Source: Pseudomonadota bacterium
Lineage (GTDB): Bacteria; Pseudomonadota; Alphaproteobacteria; Azospirillales; Azospirillaceae
Assembly (NCBI GenBank): GCA_023412175.1
Contig: JAEYOB010000777.1
Span: forward strand, 1-6,384
Direction: 5' to 3'
DNA length: 6,384 nucleotides
Shown here piece by piece: positions 1 through 5,839 of this stretch; position 1 is the stretch's first letter, and every line of letters begins with the position of its first letter. The position numbers and the translations under genes are program-made. The notes below the pieces were generated by a model. That model was given only the letters and a program-made list of their open reading frames with translations. It was not told the DNA's origin and did no database searches.

Positions 1-1
1 C

Positions 2-1360
2 CGCTATCGCAATGTCATCAGCGTGCTCAAGAACCCCTTCTACGCTGGCGCCTACGTCTACGGAAAGAGCCAGCACCGCACCGAAATCGTCGAAGGGCGG
101 GCGCGGAGGAGCTATGGCCACGGCAAGCCGCTTGAAGAGTGGGAAGTTCTGCTGAAGGATCACCACGAGGCTTACGTGGACTGGGAGGAGTTCGAGCGCA
201 ACCAGACCCTGCTCGCCGCCAACGCCTACGGCCGGGCCGGCGGCGCGAAATCGGGGCGTGGGGGCCGCGCCCTGTTGATTGGGGTCCTGAGCTGTGCCCG
301 GTGCGGACGGCGACTGACCGTGTCGTATCGCGGCCGCCAGCCCAGCCAGGCCATATACCGTTGCGAACGTCCCCACCAGATGCTGGGACTGCCACGATGC
401 CTCGGGTTCGGGAGTTCCCGGGTGGACGAGGTGGTCGCCAGCGAACTTCTCCGAGCCGTCGAGCCGATGGCGATCGAGGCCGCGCTGGAAGCCGAGCGGA
501 GGCATATGGAGCACCAAGCCGAGCGACGGCGGATGGCGGAACTGGACCTGCAGAAGGCGCGCTACGAAGCGTCGCTGGCGGAACGGCGCTATGCCGCCTG
601 CGATCCCGACAACCGGCTGATCGCCGCGCAGCTGGAAAAGAACTGGGAAGCGGCGCTTCGGCGTGTCGAGGCCTGCGAGGCGCGGGTCGCGGCCGGGTCG
701 ACTCCCGTTCCGGTGGCCGAGGTTCCGGATTTCGCCGGACTGGCGGACGATCTGCAGGCCGCCTGGAACGCACCGGCGGTGACCACGAGGGCGCGCCAAC
801 GGCTGCTCCGAAGCCTCATCGTCAACATCATCGCCGACGTCGACGACGCGGCGCGCGAAGTCATCCTCACCATCCACTGGCAGGGTGGCCAGCATTCGCA
901 GCTGCGTCTCACCAAACCGAAATCCGGCGAGCACGGTTGCCGGACGCCGGAGGAAGCAATGGCGGTGATCCGAAGCATGGCGACGCGATGGTCGGATGCG
1001 GAGATCGCCGCGCAGTTGAACCGGATGGGCATGCGCACCGGGCAAGGAAAATCCTGGACCGGACATCGTGTTGGCTCGCTGCGCCGGGTCCGTGGCATTC
1101 GTGCCTACCGGTCCGCGGAGAAGGATGGCGAATGGTTGACCCAGTATGAGGCTGCGGCGGCGCTCGGCATTTCGCGCCACCGCCTTGTCCGCCTCATCAA
1201 TGCCGGCCTGATCGTCGCCGAGCAGGTCGTGCCAGGCGCTCCCTACCAGATCCGTGCTTCGGACCTTCAGGATCAGCGTGTCCTCGCCGCGGTTGGACGC
1301 AAAGGCGAGCCGTGTCGCCTCGGTTCCAAGGATCAACTTTCAATGTTTCCAGACACTTGA
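2..1360 (+). CDS. Large serine recombinase, C-terminal part (5' end outside window)
   Basis: Site-specific DNA recombinase of the large serine family, which integrates or excises mobile DNA. The frame is open from base 2, so the catalytic N-terminal domain with its serine lies upstream of the window; 452 residues are visible and the stop is TGA at 1358-1360. Numbering from the first visible codon: residues 1-75 are the end of the recombinase domain (RYRNVISVLKNPFYAGAY is the family hallmark); about 90-130 is a zinc ribbon with CARC at 98-101 and cysteines at 121 and 133; about 153-229 is a charged coiled coil; about 320-357 (SDAEIAAQLNRMGMRTGQGK) is a helix-turn-helix-like segment; about 378-425 (LTQYEAAAALGISRHRLVRL) is a second, excisionase/MerR-like one. 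The C-terminus (DQLSMFPDT) looks natural, not truncated. An internal GTG at 23 is not a real start. The family is secure; whether the gene is intact upstream is unknown. Confidence 0.92.
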   Translation, partial: RYRNVISVLKNPFYAGAYVYGKSQHRTEIVEGRARRSYGHGKPLEEWEVLLKDHHEAYVDWEEFERNQTLLAANAYGRAGGAKSGRGGRALLIGVLSCARCGRRLTVSYRGRQPSQAIYRCERPHQMLGLPRCLGFGSSRVDEVVASELLRAVEPMAIEAALEAERRHMEHQAERRRMAELDLQKARYEASLAERRYAACDPDNRLIAAQLEKNWEAALRRVEACEARVAAGSTPVPVAEVPDFAGLADDLQAAWNAPAVTTRARQRLLRSLIVNIIADVDDAAREVILTIHWQGGQHSQLRLTKPKSGEHGCRTPEEAMAVIRSMATRWSDAEIAAQLNRMGMRTGQGKSWTGHRVGSLRRVRGIRAYRSAEKDGEWLTQYEAAAALGISRHRLVRLINAGLIVAEQVVPGAPYQIRASDLQDQRVLAAVGRKGEPCRLGSKDQLSMFPDT

Positions 1361-2728
1361 AGAAGAGGGGCATAATGAACGCACCACCGCCACCGGCCTG
1401 ATGCAGCGCTCCACCGTGTTGGTATCCATCTCCACCCGGCCGTCGCCGAGATACACGCACAGCGCCGTCCAGCGCCCGAGCGCATAGCGGATCGCCTCGG
1501 CCAGCTTGGAGCGACCCGGCAGACACGGCAGTTCCTGCTCCAGCCACCGCTTCAAGTCGGCCACCTGCGGGGCGGCTTCAGCCTGCCGAACTTGTCGGCG
1601 TTCGTCGGCCGTGCGGCCGCGGAGGCGCTCCTCGATCGCGTAGAGCCGGGCGATGCGGCGCAGCGCCTCCGCCGCGATCGGCGAGCCGGCCTCGGCCAAG
1701 TCGTAGAAGCGCCGGCGCGCATGGCTCCAGCAGGCCGCCAGTGAAACCCGGTTGCCGGCGGTGAGCCGTTCGAACCCGGCATAGCCGTCCACCTGCAGCA
1801 CCCCGTGGAAATCCCGCAGGTGGCTGGCTGGGCGTTCTCCCTTGCGATCGCCGGTGTAGGCGTAGACCACCGCCGGCGGGTCCGGCCCCTGCCAGGGACG
1901 GTCATCGCGGGCATACGCCCAGAACCGGCCGATCTTCACCCGCCCCGTTCCCGGAGCCAGCGTCGGCATCGGCGTGTCGTCGGCGAACAGCTTGGGCGAG
2001 GCGAACACCGCCTTGGCCAGTTCGTCGCGCACCGCCTCCAACCACCAGCACGCCTGTCCCGCCCAGCCGGCCAGCACTGAGCGGTCAACCGGGAACCCGT
2101 TGCGGGCCAGGATCTGCGCCTGCCGGTAGAAGGGCAGATGATCGCAGTAGCGGCTGGTGAGGATGTGCGCCAGCATCGCCGGCGTCGCCATGCCCTTGGC
2201 GATCGGTTTGTCCAGAGCGGGGGCCTGATGCAGCGTCCCGCAGCCGCGGCAGGCGTACTTGGGCCGGCGGATGCGCAGCACCCGGACCTGGGCCGGCACG
2301 TAGTCCACCATCCGGGCGATGGTTTCGCCCGCGGCGTGCAGGGCGCCGCCGCAGCAGGGGCAGACGGCGCTTCCGGCGTCCAGCCCGTGCGGCTCCACGG
2401 TGACGTCGTGGTGCGGCAGATGGTCGGGCCAGTCCCGGCCACGGCCCTCCGGTTCCTTGGCCGGCGGTTCCGGATCGCCGGCGGCGAGCTTCGCCTCGAC
2501 CCGGGCGATGTCCGCCTCCAGGTCCTCCAGCCCCAAGTCGAGTTGATCGGGATCGAGCCGTTCGGAGCGTCGCCCGAAGACGGTGCGCTGCATCTGCCGG
2601 AGCTGCTGGCGCAGGGCCTCCAACTCCGCCAGGTCGGCTTTCTGACGCTCGACGAGCTCGGCCAGATCGCGCACCAGCTGCTGGAGCAGGGCCGGATCGG
2701 CGGGCAGATTGTCGAGGTCGAGGCGCAT
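1340..2728 (-). pseudogene. tnpC: IS66 transposase TnpC, C-terminally truncated
   Basis: DDE transposase of IS66. The ATG at 2728 (MRLDLDNLPADPALLQQL) is preferred over a TTG 13 codons upstream because it starts at the usual N-terminus and has a G-rich stretch about 11 bases ahead. Domains in 462 residues: coiled coil about 10-85; zinc-binding cysteines at 123, 125/126, 160 and 163; central domain with MATPAMLAHILTSRYCDHLP at 180-199; DDE core with LFADDTP (D250/251), LQVDGYAGF (D314) and NTVERCIRP (E440). Homology ends at about A447 (position 1388). The last 15 codons are read from flanking DNA and run antisense into the recombinase 3' end, stopping at 1340. The family is usually about 510-540 residues, so the C-terminal IS66 domain, normally starting LGRKN and running some 60-70 residues, is gone. 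All three acidic residues remain, but function is doubtful. Confidence 0.88.
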
Positions 2729-2797
2729 GGCCGAGTCTACCCCGGATCGCCGTCCGGGACCAGCCAAACCCGCAGATTTCCTCGCTTTTCTACGCTC

Positions 2798-3154
2798 TCA
2801 TCCGGCCGCCGACGGGCGCGGAACCGGCGCCGTGTGACGCCATTCCAGCCCCTCCAGGAGCAGGGACAGCTCGGCCGGCGTCAGCACCACCGTGCCGCCC
2901 GGCGTGCGGGTCGTCGGCCACACGAAACGCCCCTTCTCCAGCCGCTTGGCGAACAGGCACAGGCCGTTCTGATCGGCGTAGAGGATCTTCAAACGTCCAG
3001 CCCCTTTCCCACGGAAAATGTAGAGATGGCCGGTGAACGGGTCCTTGCCGAGGGCCTGCTGCACCAGCAGCGCCAGCCCGTCGAAGCCACGGCGCATGTC
3101 GCACGGTTCCAACGCCAGGTAAATGCGCACGCCGGCGGGGATCGACAGCATCAT
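2798..3154 (-). CDS. tnpB: IS66 accessory protein TnpB
   Basis: Second gene of IS66, required with TnpA and TnpC for transposition; its biochemical role is not well defined. The 118 residues match the usual TnpB length and carry the family signatures in order: CDMRRGFDGLALLV (18-31), DPFTGHLYIFRGK (38-50), KILYADQNGLCLFAKRLEKG (56-75) and RFVWP (76-80). The start ATG at 3154 overlaps the tnpA stop as ATGA, which implies translational coupling. The stop TGA at 2798-2800 is followed by a 69-base gap before tnpC. A second ATG directly follows the first, so the exact start is uncertain by one codon. No sign of decay. Confidence 0.93.
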   Translation of the reverse strand: MMLSIPAGVRIYLALEPCDMRRGFDGLALLVQQALGKDPFTGHLYIFRGKGAGRLKILYADQNGLCLFAKRLEKGRFVWPTTRTPGGTVVLTPAELSLLLEGLEWRHTAPVPRPSAAG

Positions 3155-3729
3155 GACCGCTCCAGCACGCTCAGGACCCGGCGCAGCGCCTCGGCATCGA
3201 CGTCGCGATCGACGCGCAGCCGCCGCCCACCGGCGAGGTCGATCTCGATCAGCCCGCCGCCCGCCGAAGCCGGTGGCATCATGCCGGGGACAGCCGGCGC
3301 GGCACCCGCCAGTTCCACCGGCGCGAACATGGGCGCGGCCTCGGCCGGGACCAGCAGCCGGCGGCGCCAGCGGAACAGCAGGCTGGGATCGACGCCGCGG
3401 CGGCGGGCGACCAGCGACACGCTCATGCCCGGCGCACAGGTCTCCGCCATCAGCCGTTCCTTTTCCGCCTCCGACCAGCGGCGCCGGCGGGGAGCCGCCT
3501 CGACGATCTCCATCATCAACGGAGCGCTCGCCGTCATAGGGACAGCACCAGGGCTATCCCCAGGACCAGGAGCGCTCACGCCGTCTTCCTCAGCACAGCG
3601 GCGCGACCACCGCCCCAACGCCCAACGGTCGATCCCATGCACCGCAGCGTAGGCTTTCAGCGTCAGCCCACTCCCCCGCCACGCCTGCACATACTCCCGC
3701 CAGAATGACTCTCGATCCGTCCCCGACAT
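3151..3729 (-). CDS. tnpA: IS66 accessory protein TnpA with two helix-turn-helix segments
   Basis: First gene of IS66 and probable DNA-binding accessory protein. The 192 residues hold two separate DNA-binding-like parts. About 8-45 (FWREYVQAWRGSGLTLKAYA, then GIDRWALGRWSRR) resembles the short TnpA accessory type. About 82-125 (RRRRWSEAEKERLMAE, then SVSLVARRRGVDPSLLFRWRR) is the classical IS3/IS66 transposase-8-like helix-turn-helix. A Pro/Ala-rich linker joins them, and the C-terminal part (GLIEIDLAGGRRLRVDRDVD) is the usual IS66 OrfA tail before the TGA at 3151. The ATG at 3729 is well supported by AGGAGG six bases upstream. The gene sits 81 bases inside the right end of the element, so its promoter should lie in 3730-3810; I could not pick clear -35/-10 boxes. 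Confidence 0.9.
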   Translation of the reverse strand: MSGTDRESFWREYVQAWRGSGLTLKAYAAVHGIDRWALGRWSRRCAEEDGVSAPGPGDSPGAVPMTASAPLMMEIVEAAPRRRRWSEAEKERLMAETCAPGMSVSLVARRRGVDPSLLFRWRRRLLVPAEAAPMFAPVELAGAAPAVPGMMPPASAGGGLIEIDLAGGRRLRVDRDVDAEALRRVLSVLERS

Positions 3730-3735
3730 GCTGGT

Positions 3736-3741
3736 CCTCCT
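3736..3741 (-). promoter_or_regulatory. Shine-Dalgarno site of tnpA
   Basis: On the - strand the sequence reads AGGAGG followed by six bases (ACCAGC) and ATG. This is a near-perfect ribosome binding site and fixes the tnpA start at 3729. Confidence 0.85.
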
Positions 3742-3790
3742 CTGATCTGCGACCAGCGGAATATTTCATGAACCCGAACGGGCGAGGACG

Positions 3791-3810
3791 TGTCGTCAGA
3801 CTGCGCTTAC
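3791..3810 (-). repeat. Terminal inverted repeat of IS66 (right end)
   Basis: Read on the - strand this is GTAAGCGCAGTCTGACGACA, of the IS66 terminal type. It marks the element boundary at 3810, and the reading frame of the interrupted ATPase gene resumes directly after it at 3812. The matching left repeat is absent from the window, so the full repeat length cannot be measured here. Confidence 0.8.
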
Positions 3811-3811
3811 C

Positions 3812-4235
3812 CTGTTGGAACGGCTCGACCAACAGGAGCGGCTCCTGATCGTGTTGGACGGCGCGGCGGCACGGTCGGAACTTGATAAGCTGGTGCAGAC
3901 GGTGGCGGACTCGGTGGTGCTGCCGTTCGGCCCATCGGTCCAAGACGCAAACCGGGTGCTGAAGGACTTGGAACGGTTGCCGGCCGCAATCGCACTTCCG
4001 AACCGCTGGCCCACCCACCCGGACGTAATGAAGCGCGCTGAACGATTCCTACAGATGATCCCAGCTGGCCGGCGCTTGCCCCCCCGTGGCCAGCCTTAGC
4101 CGGGTGGACGAGCTTCTAGATGCGAAAGCCTATGGGCGCGTGGCAACACCCCTATCCCGCCGTGCCCAACAGCTTGTAATCGAGGTGCTGCACGCGATGA
4201 AGGTTCACCCGTTGGACCTTGCTTCGCAAGCATGA
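3812..4235 (+). pseudogene. C-terminal remnant of a ParA/MinD-like ATPase, frameshifted
   Basis: The frame starts at the IS66 boundary with no native start and reads LLERLDQQERLLIVLDGAAA, then VADSVVLPFGPSVQDANRVL and ALPNRWPTHPDVMKRAERFL. The pattern, a hydrophobic strand ending in an aspartate (LLIVLD), then a second strand with VLPFGPS, is that of the middle and C-terminal part of ParA-type P-loop ATPases; the Walker A part is not in the window. In the first frame translation would stop at TAG 4097-4099. Seven C at 4079-4085 are the likely lesion: with six C the frame continues through PPVASLSRVDELLDAKAYGR and QQLVIEVLHAM to TGA at 4233-4235, giving a coherent C-terminus. Causes could be a true indel, a sequencing error, or slippage. 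The gene is broken anyway by IS66. The ParA-like call is by pattern only and of moderate confidence; the frameshift is clear. Confidence 0.6.
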
Positions 4236-4241
4236 TTTTTT
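4218..4241 (+). terminator. Weak candidate terminator at the 3' end of the ATPase remnant
   Basis: CTTGC (4218-4222), loop TTC, GCAAG (4226-4230), then five bases and TTTTTT (4236-4241). The stem is only five base pairs and overlaps the last codons of the remnant, so it may be chance. It also marks the switch from GC-rich to AT-rich DNA. Confidence 0.3.
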
Positions 4242-4247
4242 GGTATT

Positions 4248-4290
4248 AAAAAAACCATCGTATTAAGACACTACGGTGCGATGGTTTTTT
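4248..4290. terminator. Bidirectional Rho-independent-type terminator
   Basis: A perfect 12-bp inverted repeat, AAAAAACCATCG (4249-4260) with CGATGGTTTTTT (4279-4290), and an 18-base spacer that itself holds CAC-TACG-GTG. The A and T runs give a U-rich tail in either direction: on the - strand the downstream arm is CGATGGTTTTTTT (4260-4248). The repeat overlaps the stop codon of the - strand gene ending at 4289, so it should end that operon, and it could also stop + strand transcription from the ATPase remnant. Confidence 0.85.
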
Positions 4291-4687
4291 AAATGATCTT
4301 GCCCCGTCCCAAGCTTTTATGCTTGGCGTAAAAGGCTGGTTCATTCTTATTGAATATTTCTTTGTGGCTTGTAATACATACCATGTATACGTGTTGGTTT
4401 TTCTCAAACTGTCGATAAGCGAGGAGAGGTTCAGTTCCATATAAGTCAAGGTGACAATGACGATAACAGTCACTCTTGTACGGCTTAAACTCTGTACCAT
4501 CGGGGCGGTCACCTGACCACTTATCGCCAGTGAATATTCCTCTACCGTTCCCTCCAGATCGCTTCCATTCAACGAATTTAGCGACCGCAATTGACAAGTC
4601 TACCATATTAAAATGTCCAGCAGACATTGTAGCGGCTCGCATCATCGAGTCGCTAAACACTGCGCTATATTCTATGGTATACGCCAC
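4289..4687 (-). CDS. Hypothetical protein, possible RelE/YafO-like toxin
   Basis: Second gene of the AT-rich pair; 132 residues from a GTG at 4687 that comes one base after the upstream gene's TAA (4691-4689), so translation is probably coupled. I chose it over a TTG at 4723 because it removes a 35-base overlap and starts on a strand-like segment (AYTIEYSAVF). Visible features: FVEWKRSG at 38-45, IFTGDKWSGD at 51-60, RHCHLDLYGTEPLLAYRQF at 76-94 and VYMVCITSHKEIF at 100-112, with basic residues and histidines near the C-terminus. The order F..(Y/W)KR.G, then a His-x-His-Leu strand, a 'LL(V/A)YR' strand and an 'hhhh.hTSHKEIF' end recalls RelE-superfamily toxins such as YafO or YafQ. This is pattern reading only; no signature is decisive. 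Base composition is clearly AT-richer than the neighbouring genes, which suggests transfer. The gene call is fairly good and the function uncertain. Confidence 0.6.
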   Translation of the reverse strand: MAYTIEYSAVFSDSMMRAATMSAGHFNMVDLSIAVAKFVEWKRSGGNGRGIFTGDKWSGDRPDGTEFKPYKSDCYRHCHLDLYGTEPLLAYRQFEKNQHVYMVCITSHKEIFNKNEPAFYAKHKSLGRGKII

Positions 4688-4688
4688 T

Positions 4689-4961
4689 TTACTTGCGGTA
4701 AACTTCTTTGGACTTCTCAGCAAGCTGCATAAAGAAGTTTACCAGATCATCACCACTAAGATTTTCTGGCACAGCAGTGCCCTTTTCGCGTCCAGCATCA
4801 ATGATGCTTCGCTGTTTGGGAGTCATCTTTGCATAGGTCACTACGCGCCGGCTTATGCCAAGCTTTTTCACTTTTGGAAGCTTATAGTTGGCTTCCAAGA
4901 AGTTAGCGTTCACCCTGACCATGCGACGGCCTGCGCTGATGCTTTTACGAGGTATTCCCAT
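4689..4961 (-). CDS. Hypothetical protein, possible antitoxin partner
   Basis: First gene of the AT-rich pair; 90 residues from ATG 4961. A TTG at 4988 would add nine residues (MFATGHHVP) and cannot be excluded; neither start has a clear ribosome binding site. The N-terminal half is strongly basic (MGIPRKSISAGRRMVRV, then KLPKVKKLGISRRVV). The middle has TPKQRSIIDAGREKG at 47-61, and the C-terminus is an amphipathic helix (SGDDLVNFFMQLAEKSKEVY). I do not recognise the family. Its position directly ahead of a putative toxin, its small size, a basic front that could bind DNA and a helical tail that could bind a partner all fit an antitoxin, but this is inferred from layout. The AT-rich composition matches the downstream gene and differs from the rest of the window. 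Confidence 0.55.
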   Translation of the reverse strand: MGIPRKSISAGRRMVRVNANFLEANYKLPKVKKLGISRRVVTYAKMTPKQRSIIDAGREKGTAVPENLSGDDLVNFFMQLAEKSKEVYRK

Positions 4962-4984
4962 GGGTACATGATGCCCGGTTGCAA

Positions 4985-5004
4985 ACAAGTTGTCTAGTTA
5001 ACAA
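4985..5004. promoter_or_regulatory. Candidate operator ahead of the AT-rich gene pair
   Basis: Repeated TTGT/ACAA half-sites: ACAA-G-TTGT at 4985-4993 and TTGT (4990-4993) paired with ACAA (5001-5004) around GTTAAC. They lie immediately upstream of the ATG at 4961, where an autoregulated operon would carry its operator. A further 13-base near-palindrome, GGGGAG-T-CTCCTC, is at 5032-5044. No convincing -35/-10 pair was found, so this is a weak call. Confidence 0.25.
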
Positions 5005-5138
5005 TAGGATGTGATGGTCGTTCCAAACGTAGGGGAGTCTCCTCGCTTCCGGTTGTAGCGGACAGGTCACGCGGCGCTTTCCATAAAATCCGTACTATGA
5101 TCCTGGCCTGCGGCCGGCCCGGCACTGTTCAGACGTCA

Positions 5139-5339
5139 TCACCGCACCCGTTGATACAAACCAAGGTCGATCAATGCCGGCACGCCAATCAGGATAGGGC
5201 CGGCCCCTCCCAGGATCTGCAATTCCGCATGCGGCGGGAATCCGGGCTTCGTCCTGAGGCCGGTAACGACATAGATCTTCTCGGGCTGGTCCACGCGGAC
5301 GAATTGGTCGCCCATGGTGATCGGGCTCTTGCGGCTCAT
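5139..5339 (-). CDS. Small hypothetical protein (66 aa)
   Basis: ATG at 5339, stop TGA at 5139-5141. The sequence MSRKSPITMGDQFVRVDQPE, then KIYVVTGLRTKPGFPPHAEL, ILIGVPALIDLGLYQRV has the feel of a small beta-rich protein seen as hypothetical in alphaproteobacteria (a 'GD.FVR.D.P...W.V' start, 'PG.PPHA.L' middle, 'S.L.D..LY.RV' end). That resemblance is from memory and names no function. There is no signal peptide, membrane segment or metal motif. A weak GAG lies eight bases ahead of the ATG. The upstream gap 5340-5517 has a TACAAT-like -10 on the - strand (5371-5366) without a well-spaced -35. No operon partner is evident. Confidence 0.55.
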   Translation of the reverse strand: MSRKSPITMGDQFVRVDQPEKIYVVTGLRTKPGFPPHAELQILGGAGPILIGVPALIDLGLYQRVR

Positions 5340-5517
5340 TGGTCAGTCTCAAAAGGTAAGTGTAAATTGTAAGATAAATTCGCTACAAGAAACCCATCCT
5401 TGTCAACAAGGGGGCGTCTCGGTTCTGAGCCGTACTCTGCTTTTCGCGCCCTGGGCGCCTCCAGTTCGGGGCGCTATTTTCCGGAAGCTCAGTATGCGCA
5501 AGACGGGGGTCTTCACC

Positions 5518-5829
5518 CTACCGTTGCGCGAGCATCCACTGGCTGTTCGCCGCATCCCTGGGCTGAGGCTTTTTGGCTGTCAGTTCTGCCGTCGTCGCCT
5601 TGATCTGAGGAGCGGCCTTGGGCTGTTTGGCGCTCGTAGCAACGGACTTTGTCGCGGTCGCCGCTTGCTGCCCCCTCATCGCAACCTGCTGCTGGAGGGT
5701 CGAAGAGAGATCCTTGGTGGGGAACGCGATCGGGAGAGACATAGCGATGAAGACGGCTCCTCCGAGGATCGTTTTAGATACCTTCCAAGTGGAGAGATCA
5801 ACGCTAGCGAAAGGGGCGATCATCGACAT
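5518..5829 (-). CDS. Small membrane-anchored protein with Ala/Lys/Gln-rich tail
   Basis: 103 residues from ATG 5829, stop TAG at 5518-5520; a GTG at 5838 would add three residues, and a further ATG lies two codons inside. GAG sits nine bases upstream of the ATG at 5829. Residues about 19-36 (KTILGGAVFIAMSLPIAF) form one hydrophobic segment after a short N-terminus with a single lysine, so a signal anchor or an uncleaved signal peptide is likely. The rest is low-complexity and hydrophilic (QQQVAMRGQQAATATKSVAT, AKQPKAAPQIKATTAELTAK), probably extended and periplasmic. No family is recognised. The composition argues for a real coding frame over the arginine-rich + strand alternative, but no homology supports it. 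Confidence 0.45.
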   Translation of the reverse strand: MSMIAPFASVDLSTWKVSKTILGGAVFIAMSLPIAFPTKDLSSTLQQQVAMRGQQAATATKSVATSAKQPKAAPQIKATTAELTAKKPQPRDAANSQWMLAQR

Positions 5830-5839
5830 GGCGGGCACT

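Larger units (their letters stand above)
1388..3810 (-). mobile_element. IS66-family insertion sequence, truncated at its tnpC end
   Basis: Three - strand genes lie in the IS66 order tnpA, tnpB, tnpC, with a four-base tnpA/tnpB overlap. The outer end, read on the - strand, starts GTAAGCGCAGTCTGACGACA at 3810, which fits IS66 termini beginning GTAAGCG. The other end is missing: TnpC homology stops near 1388 and no GTAAGCG-type terminus is found between there and the recombinase stop at 1360. Without its second inverted repeat, and with TnpC truncated, the copy should be immobile by itself. IS66 elements normally make 8-bp target duplications; the base run after the right end is CCTGTTGG (3811-3818) and no second copy is seen at the left, as expected after a deletion. 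The left boundary is uncertain by a few bases. Confidence 0.9.

Noticed and set aside
139..1149. + strand 336-codon frame inside the recombinase gene
   Set aside because: It lies in another frame of the recombinase and is Arg/Gly-rich with no motifs; the recombinase frame has family signatures throughout.
2138..3652. Long + strand frame of 504 codons across the IS66 genes
   Set aside because: It is antisense to tnpA, tnpB and tnpC, all of which show clear family motifs; it is an Arg/Gly/Ser/Ala-rich shadow typical of GC-rich DNA.
4476..4997. + strand 173-codon frame opposite the AT-rich gene pair
   Set aside because: It is longer than either - strand gene, but is rich in His, Ser and Cys without domain-like patterning. 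The - strand pair has better charge patterning, close gene spacing and a terminator placed right at its end. Not fully excluded.
5446..5458. Palindrome GCGCCC-T-GGGCGC as a possible terminator or operator
   Set aside because: A one-base loop cannot form a normal hairpin, there is no T run after it in either direction, and such GC palindromes are common by chance here.
5500..5513. Hairpin AAGAC-GGGG-GTCTT downstream of the anchor-protein gene as a terminator
   Set aside because: A five-base-pair stem with no U tract following it on the - strand; too weak to call.
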